Shown piece by piece: positions 58,401 through 64,000 of a DNA stretch of 64,000 nucleotides (within the stretch, counting starts at the first letter, position 1; the number at the start of each line of letters is the position of its first letter). Origin of the DNA: Delphinapterus leucas (taxonomy: Eukaryota; Chordata; Mammalia; Artiodactyla; Monodontidae); the NCBI RefSeq assembly GCF_002288925.2, contig NW_022098030.1, forward strand, positions 9,089,702 through 9,153,701, given 5' to 3'. A program made the translations under genes and the position numbers. The notes beneath the pieces are model-generated. The model had not been told where the DNA came from and did no database searches. It saw only the letters and a program-made list of their open reading frames with translations.

Positions 58401-58645
58401 GGTCACTTTTATTTTTTTTTATTTTTATTTTTTTCTTGCGGTACGCGGGCCTCTCACTGTTGTGGCCTCTCCTATTGCGGAGCACTGGCTCCGGACGCGC
58501 AGGCTCAGCGGCCATGGCTCACGGGCCTAGCCACTCCGCGGCATGTGGGATCTTCCTGTACCGGGGCACGAACCCGCGTCCCCTGCATCGGCAGGCGGAC
58601 TCTCAACCACTGCGCCACCAGGGAAGCCCGGTCACTTTTATTTTT
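58401..58645 (-). mobile_element. CHR-type SINE, short form
   Basis: The body is about 58436-58629 on the minus strand, with a T-rich (A-tail) stretch at 58417-58435. An identical 16-bp duplication 'ggtcacttttattttt' is at 58401-58416 and 58630-58645. Confidence 0.95.
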
Positions 58646-59339
58646 AAGCTCAACCTTTCAGAATAAGAATGTTGGGGCATTTCCATTTTTAACTTCTTTC
58701 AAGGCTCACAAACTATTGGGAATTTCTGGATTCTTTTCTCCTTAGAGAGTTTCTTTTTAATTTACTCATACTGTTTTAATTAAAAATGCTCATTTAAAAA
58801 GAATATTGGACAGCATATCTCTCGGTCGTTAGCCAAATGAAATCAAGAAATCCATGTAATCATTCCTTTCCCCTTCAAAGATTTCCCCCTCGAAGATTAC
58901 ACTGAAAAATGGTGTAAACAGCAAATGTGGAGTCCAAAGACACTACTACTGCCATTAGAAAAGAATGTTAGATTTCAAGGGACAAGCCAGCTGAAGGTAC
59001 ACATATGGACACTAAAAACTATATCCTGTATTTTACTTTATTAATCCAATCCAATCGCTACATTACCCTGATAAAGTATCATATTACCTTAGCTTTAAAA
59101 TAATCTATATAGCCACTATTTTCCTTGTACAAAATTAATAGTTCTTTTCTTCCCTCCTTCTTTCTTTCTTTCCTTAATAATTCAGACAAAGAGCCATTAG
59201 ACAGTCCCAATCAAGGAAGGAGAAAAGCCTGGCAGGGGTTGAGGTCATGGAAACTTCCAAGTGGGATAGCAGCCCACTGGGACTGGGAAATTGAACAAAT
59301 AAATAAATAAATTGAGCTTTCTCACTGAAAGAGAAAAAA
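58646..59339. other. Unique sequence
   Basis: About 690 bases; contains a pyrimidine-rich simple repeat at 59141-59175. No exon is recognised. Confidence 0.45.
59141..59175. repeat. (CTTT)n/(CCTT)n pyrimidine tract
   Basis: About 35 bases of C/T-only sequence, including 'cttctttctttctttcctt'. Confidence 0.85.
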
Positions 59340-60375
59340 ACTGTAAACATGAAAAAAGGGAAACCTAGATGATAAATAGATATATATTTATCTATTTATA
59401 AGATATATATCTCCACTAGCTCTGGAGGGTGAAGAGTGTCTGGGAACAGTGATACCCCAATAGCAATCAGCACACACTCACTAAAACCTACTAGGGCTCC
59501 TTGGATTAAAGAACTAATTCTAGAGCTAGGGCAAGAAAATCACAGAATAAGCCTGGAAAATGTTATGCCACCAATTATGGAAATGCACAAAGAATGATGG
59601 AAACATGTCAGACAGACACAGCTTGTCCCCACTGGCATAATCTGGGACAATATTGTATCAGAAGACTTAGTGATAGTAACAAATCATATCCCACTGAATA
59701 ATATAGGAATCCGTAAGTCCACACTGAAATAAACAGATAGGTAGCAAAGTCTACCATATAGTAAACTGACAACAAATAAATGTAGAAGAAATAATGAAAT
59801 TTGAAAATTACCATTTGTCACCCATAATCATAATAATTCAGGCAAGAAACATCAACAAAACTAGTGGGTGATAGGTGAATGAAGAATAGGATATTTATGT
59901 AAAGTATCTCCCCACAAAATATATACTAATTATAAATGAGAAAAGAATAGCTTGACAGGGGAAGACATCACCTTACTCAAGTGATCGAGGTTAAGGTTAC
60001 CAGTGATGAGACAAAGCAACCCAAAGAGCCATCTGATGTCTTGCAGTGAAAAGGGCACAGAATCACTACTATTTCATTCATAACCTGACTCTAGTAAGAG
60101 GAAACACCAGATCTTGCCAAATTCTACAAAATAACTGCCCTGTAATCTTCAAATATCTTAAGGTCATGAAGATCAAGGAATGAATGAGGAACAGTTCCAG
60201 ATAAGACAACTACATCCAACATGGGATCCTGGATTGGATCCTTTTACTGTAAAAGACCGTATTGTAACAGTGGGTGAAATTGTTTTTATGAAAAAGCATT
60301 TTATGGGAGTTTTCTATAGTGTTCTTAGAACTTTTCTATAACTTGGAAATTATTTCAAAATACAAAGTCCAACTT
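59340..60375 (+). mobile_element. L1M-type 3' UTR (subfamily unresolved)
   Basis: The order 'tccacactgaaataaacaga', 'ataataattcaggcaagaaa', 'cttgccaaattctacaaaat', 'catgggatcctggattggat', and the end 'ataacttggaaattatttca' plus 'aaataca' is that of ancient L1M 3' UTRs. No coding part is present. Confidence 0.65.
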
Positions 60376-60645
60376 CATAACGTTTTATGGACAAGGAAGC
60401 AATGGCAAAATGTCTGCCATGTCAAAAAGCTAATTATCATCTGAGCAGGCACTACAATTGCAACTTACCATTCCAGTCTTCTTTCCACTCTTTTGCCCTC
60501 AAGTAAAAAGGAATATCATCCCATAAGGTCAAGGGCTTTGTTGTCTACACTGCTGAATCCAAGTGCCTACAATTGTGGCAGGCTCCTATTTGGTGATGAA
60601 AAACACTCTTTGGATTACTGTACTTTAGTTTGGAGTACTTTTGAG

Positions 60646-60884
60646 TATAAGCAATGCTTTTTTTTTTTTTTTTGCGGTACGCGGGCCTCTGACTGTTGTG
60701 GCCTCTCCCATTGTAGAGCACAGGTTCCAGACGCGCAGGCTCAGAGGCCATGGCTCACGGGCCCAGCCGCTCTGCGGCATGTGGGATCTTCCCGGACCAG
60801 GGCACAAACCCTCGTCCCCTGCATCGGCAGGCGGACTCCCAACCACTGCGCCACCAGGGAAGCCCAACTATAAGCAATGCTTTT
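60646..60884 (-). mobile_element. CHR-type SINE, short form
   Basis: The body is about 60675-60866 on the minus strand, with poly-A seen as poly-T at 60658-60673. An identical 16-bp duplication 'tataagcaatgctttt' is at 60646-60661 and 60869-60884. Several open frames of up to 126 residues across it are incidental. Confidence 0.95.
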
Positions 60885-61529
60885 AATCTCCATTTCCAAA
60901 TTGATATTTCTGATCATAATCAAACAATAAGGAAAAACGTTCACCGCTGCTCTCAGTCTATGCAACCTCTGAAAACTAAGAAGGAAAAAAGGAATTTTCC
61001 AGTGTTTTTCAGGATGCAGAAGTAGATCATGTAAACAGTAAAATAACCTATTGAGTTTTCTCTATCCTCACCCACACCTCTAAAGGTTGTTCCAGTCCAT
61101 TCATGCACTCACTATAAATGTCACTCTGCCCTTTACAATCTGCTGTGGCCTCCAAAAGTGAGTCTAGACAGGTTAGTTTTCTCATTCCTTCTAGGAGAAT
61201 AATATTGAACAATCACAGATACTTATAAATGCTTTATGCTAACTCATATAAAAGACCAAAACAAACTCATAAATTAGGCATGGAAAAGACCACATAACCA
61301 TTAAAATTCAGTTGATAATATCATTTAATGTCATAGATCATGCTGTATTCCTGACGCTACATCACCAGTTTTGAATTTTAAAGTAGAAAGGTATATTTAT
61401 GAGTTTAATTGGTCACCTGTCAGCTTGATTCTTTAATTTTGGGCAAGAGAAACCATCTATCCAAAATACAAATGCTGCCTAATGAAAATTTTTCGGATGA
61501 GTATTTATAGTTGATGGTGGTAATTTACT
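60885..61529. other. Unique sequence
   Basis: About 645 bases; nothing recognised. Confidence 0.45.
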
Positions 61530-61600
61530 GCTTCATTCACTCATTTAACAAATATTTATTGTGTGTCGGTCACTCTTTTAGTTAATGAAACTACGCCAAG
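61530..61600 (-). mobile_element. L2 3' end fragment, antisense
   Basis: 'ttcattcactcatttaacaa' followed by 'atatttattgtgtgtcggtc' is the antisense L2 terminus. Confidence 0.6.
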
Positions 61601-62563
61601 GAAAAGTACAAACAGAAATGGAATATGGTAAGACAGCTGCTGAAAAGCTGAGTAGGCTGCTGTCACAGGTTCTTTTTGAGTAGTGTGCTTATAGCACTAC
61701 TTTTATCAAATTATTGTAGAAACTTTATTGACACGATGTTTCCTAAGTCAATTTATATCCTTTTAAGGGAATTCTATTTTAAGTCCCCAAACAAATGAAA
61801 TCCTTATTTGCCATTACACTCAGCTATATTTTAGACTTAATTATGGCATATGTATGGTATAATTTATGAATGTATCTTATCCATACTTTAAGTTTTAGCA
61901 TCTTAACACAGGGCATAACACATTATTGATAATAAACATTTATTGAGTTAAAAAATGGAGTGAATAAATAAATGCTTGTGTCTCTTCTGGAGCTCTAATT
62001 TCTTAATTAAAATAGTATATTTAACCAAACTGAAAGGCTGTCATCATATAGCTATTTTTGTTAATGTTTGCAAATATAAATGAAGAATCACATTGCTATA
62101 TGCCCACTACTCTTATGACTTTTAAAAAGGTGTTTAAGGATACAGGAAGCCTTAAAGTTTTGCTAATTTATTGGAATTGGAAGGGGATTCTGCATTGGAT
62201 GGGATTTCTAATTTAAAAGGATCCCTTCCATGATTTATCTAACTTGCCTTTCCCTGGACGCCAAAAAGCACGCAAAACAATCAACTCAGAGGGAGCAGCA
62301 CGTTCCGAGTAAAAGGACTCATAAAATCTTAACACAATTTAAATTAAAAGGAAAACAATAACAAATGATATTTTAAAGTCTAAAACAAATCGTTGCACAC
62401 AGTTTGGAGAAAAACATGATTTCATAAGTATTATTATGTATTTCACATGAGGAAATCAATGATCCATGTATACTCATCATAAGACAAGTAAAAGATTCTT
62501 TTACATCCTGATGACTCACTTCATTAAAAGGAAAACAGCTTCCAGGAGAAGTTATGCTTTTAA
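61601..62563. other. Unique AT-rich sequence
   Basis: About 960 bases; no repeat or exon recognised. Confidence 0.45.
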
Positions 62564-62767
62564 AAAATAAGAATAGTCTCTAAACAACAAGGTCCTACTC
62601 TATAGCACAGAGAACTACATTCAATACTCTATGATTAACCATAATGGAAAAGAATATTAAAAATTAATGTATACATATGTATAACTGAATCACTTTGCTG
62701 TACAGCAGAAATTAACACTGTAAATCAACTATACTTCAATAAAAAAAGAAAAAATAAGAATAGTCTC
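62564..62767 (+). mobile_element. L1 LINE 3' end, about 170 bp, clean target duplication
   Basis: A severely 5'-truncated L1 (about 62581-62750) holding only the end of the second-type 3' UTR: 'agagaactacattcaatact' to 'atacttcaataaaaaaag'. An identical 17-bp duplication 'aaaataagaatagtctc' is at 62564-62580 and 62751-62767. Confidence 0.93.
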
Positions 62768-63544
62768 ACTTTATGACTCCATCTGTTCTCAGACAGAGTA
62801 GAACCAATGAAGTAGATAACTCTTCAAAGAATACTAATCAGATTTGTATACAAAAAGAGTTGCACTCCAATTCCTGGCAGTTTGGTAACCAAACATGTTA
62901 CCGGAGGTTCTACATTTCTTCAGAGTATTGGGGTGGGGGCAGGGGAAGGTGATGGGGAGAGTTTTTCTTATAGTGGGAATTAAGCAACTTCCAAGGTGAA
63001 AAGATAAGCTTGCACTTTATCTAACCCAATGTGTTTTTGTAAGTATCAACTCCCATAATGCCATCCTGTAAGAGCTCAATTTATGCAGACACTATATTTT
63101 GATGATCAACGCACAGGATTTCCCTTTTCCTCCCTGATATTGTTACAAGTGGTGAAGTTAGAGTAGGAGAGGAGTCGCTTTTCATGGTTTGTTGTATTTG
63201 AAATGCCAATATGGATGCCAATAAAAATTTTAGAAATCAAAGGCATGTTTCTCTTTTCTCTTTGTGATATCTAAGTGTTAAACCAAGTATTGCTGCAGCT
63301 TAACCTCTTGAGTCACTGAATACTGATTATATATACACTGCATTTAATTAAAAGGTTTTTTTTGGTTTTTTGTTTTACTCAAAGGATGATAGAATAATAG
63401 AATCAGCCCAGCCCTCTGACTTGTCACAGGAGCTTAACTAAACCAACCAAGGCAAAGGGTTAGCCATTTGCTTCCTTCTCTCTGTTGGGCTTCTTCCTCT
63501 TTAATTTGTACTTTTCCAGTCTTATTCTATTGTATTCTCTTTTC
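62768..63544. other. Unique sequence
   Basis: About 780 bases; nothing recognised. Confidence 0.45.
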
Positions 63545-63585
63545 TTAAGCTTTATTGAGGTATAACTGACAAATAAAATATTCTA
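63545..63585 (-). mobile_element. Short ancient retroelement fragment
   Basis: 'taagctttattgaggtataa' resembles an antisense L1M 3' fragment. Very short. Confidence 0.4.
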
Positions 63586-64000
63586 TTGTATTCTCACTAC
63601 AAACATACCCCAAACAATTTCTAGAAGTAGGTGAGATGTAAAAAATAAAAATGAAAAATAAAGTATCACTTTTAAACTATCTCTTGTGCAATGTATTTAC
63701 TTGTTTCCAAAAGCACATTTATTAAGCTTCTATTTTGTGTCAGGTACATTCCTGCATTTCTGCTTCCTCTCTCAAAAAATAGGAAATTTTATAAAAATTT
63801 TAATCTGAATGTAAATTTTAATCAGAAAATTACATTAATATATAATCATGATTTTCACTACCACAAAGGAGAGTTATACATTACTACAAGATAGTTTGGT
63901 AGCATACTGGTAATGTTTAAACTGGTATCATTTGATTAAAGAATCAAATGACACCAACATTTCCCTTATCAGAATATTTCAGAATACTGTTCATTCAATC
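63586..64000. other. Mostly unassigned AT-rich right end
   Basis: A possible antisense MIR/L2-like phrase is at 63706-63765 ('cacatttattaagcttctat', 'tttgtgtcaggtacattcct'). Otherwise nothing is recognised. Confidence 0.4.

Noticed and set aside
58440..58629. GC- and CpG-rich patches that might suggest CpG islands
   Set aside because: Each patch coincides exactly with a CHR SINE bounded by target duplications.

Overview
The window looks like cetacean nuclear DNA. It is AT-rich, dense in interspersed repeats, and I could not recognise any host protein-coding exon, rRNA, functional tRNA or CRISPR array. The main clue to the organism is the set of tRNA-derived SINEs of the CHR type, whose body begins with a 'cttccctggtggcgcagtggttgag' type head (written here loosely). 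They occur in a short roughly 200-bp poly-A form, a longer roughly 290-bp form and one CHR-1-like form. They sit beside young cetartiodactyl L1 3' ends, and no BovB LINE or Bov-A dimer was seen, so a whale or dolphin is more likely than a ruminant. This rests on recalled family knowledge, not on a database search.

Layout. 1-7.9 kb: an L1 3' end, a CHR SINE, a complete 1295-bp mariner with TA flanks, a second L1 3' end, an L1M fragment, an L2 split by a SINE, a decayed L1ME/HAL1-like block and a MIR. 7.9-12.1 kb: a repeat-poor interval. 12.1-24.9 kb: SINEs, L2, MER5-like elements, a MER8/Tigger2-like element carrying a CHR-1 SINE, an MLT1-like element, a SINE-head/L1-tail chimera, a long L1M block split by a Tigger1/MER2-like fragment, an antisense L1 3' end and MIRs. 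24.9-41.2 kb: MIR and L2 remnants, an L2 split by another element, three long CHR SINEs and several ancient retroelement 3' modules of unresolved subfamily. 41.2-44.3 kb: the largest element, a 5'-truncated sense L1 whose reverse transcriptase has FAND in place of FADD and which contains a 10-N gap. 44.3-49.9 kb: unique sequence, an antisense L2 reverse-transcriptase block and an L1 3' end. 50.5-56.5 kb: the longest repeat-poor stretch. 56.5-64 kb: MER5, MIR, two short CHR SINEs, an L1M 3' UTR and a tiny L1 3' end with a clean 17-bp target duplication.

No genes act together here. The window is best read as intergenic or deep intronic sequence recording successive waves of transposition: L2/MIR, then L1M and DNA transposons, then mariner, young L1 and CHR SINEs. 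All transposon coding regions seen are broken. I found no convincing new biological system. The observations most worth a second look are the SINE/L1 chimera, the full-length mariner with a lost catalytic residue, and the three repeat-poor intervals that may hold conserved non-coding elements.
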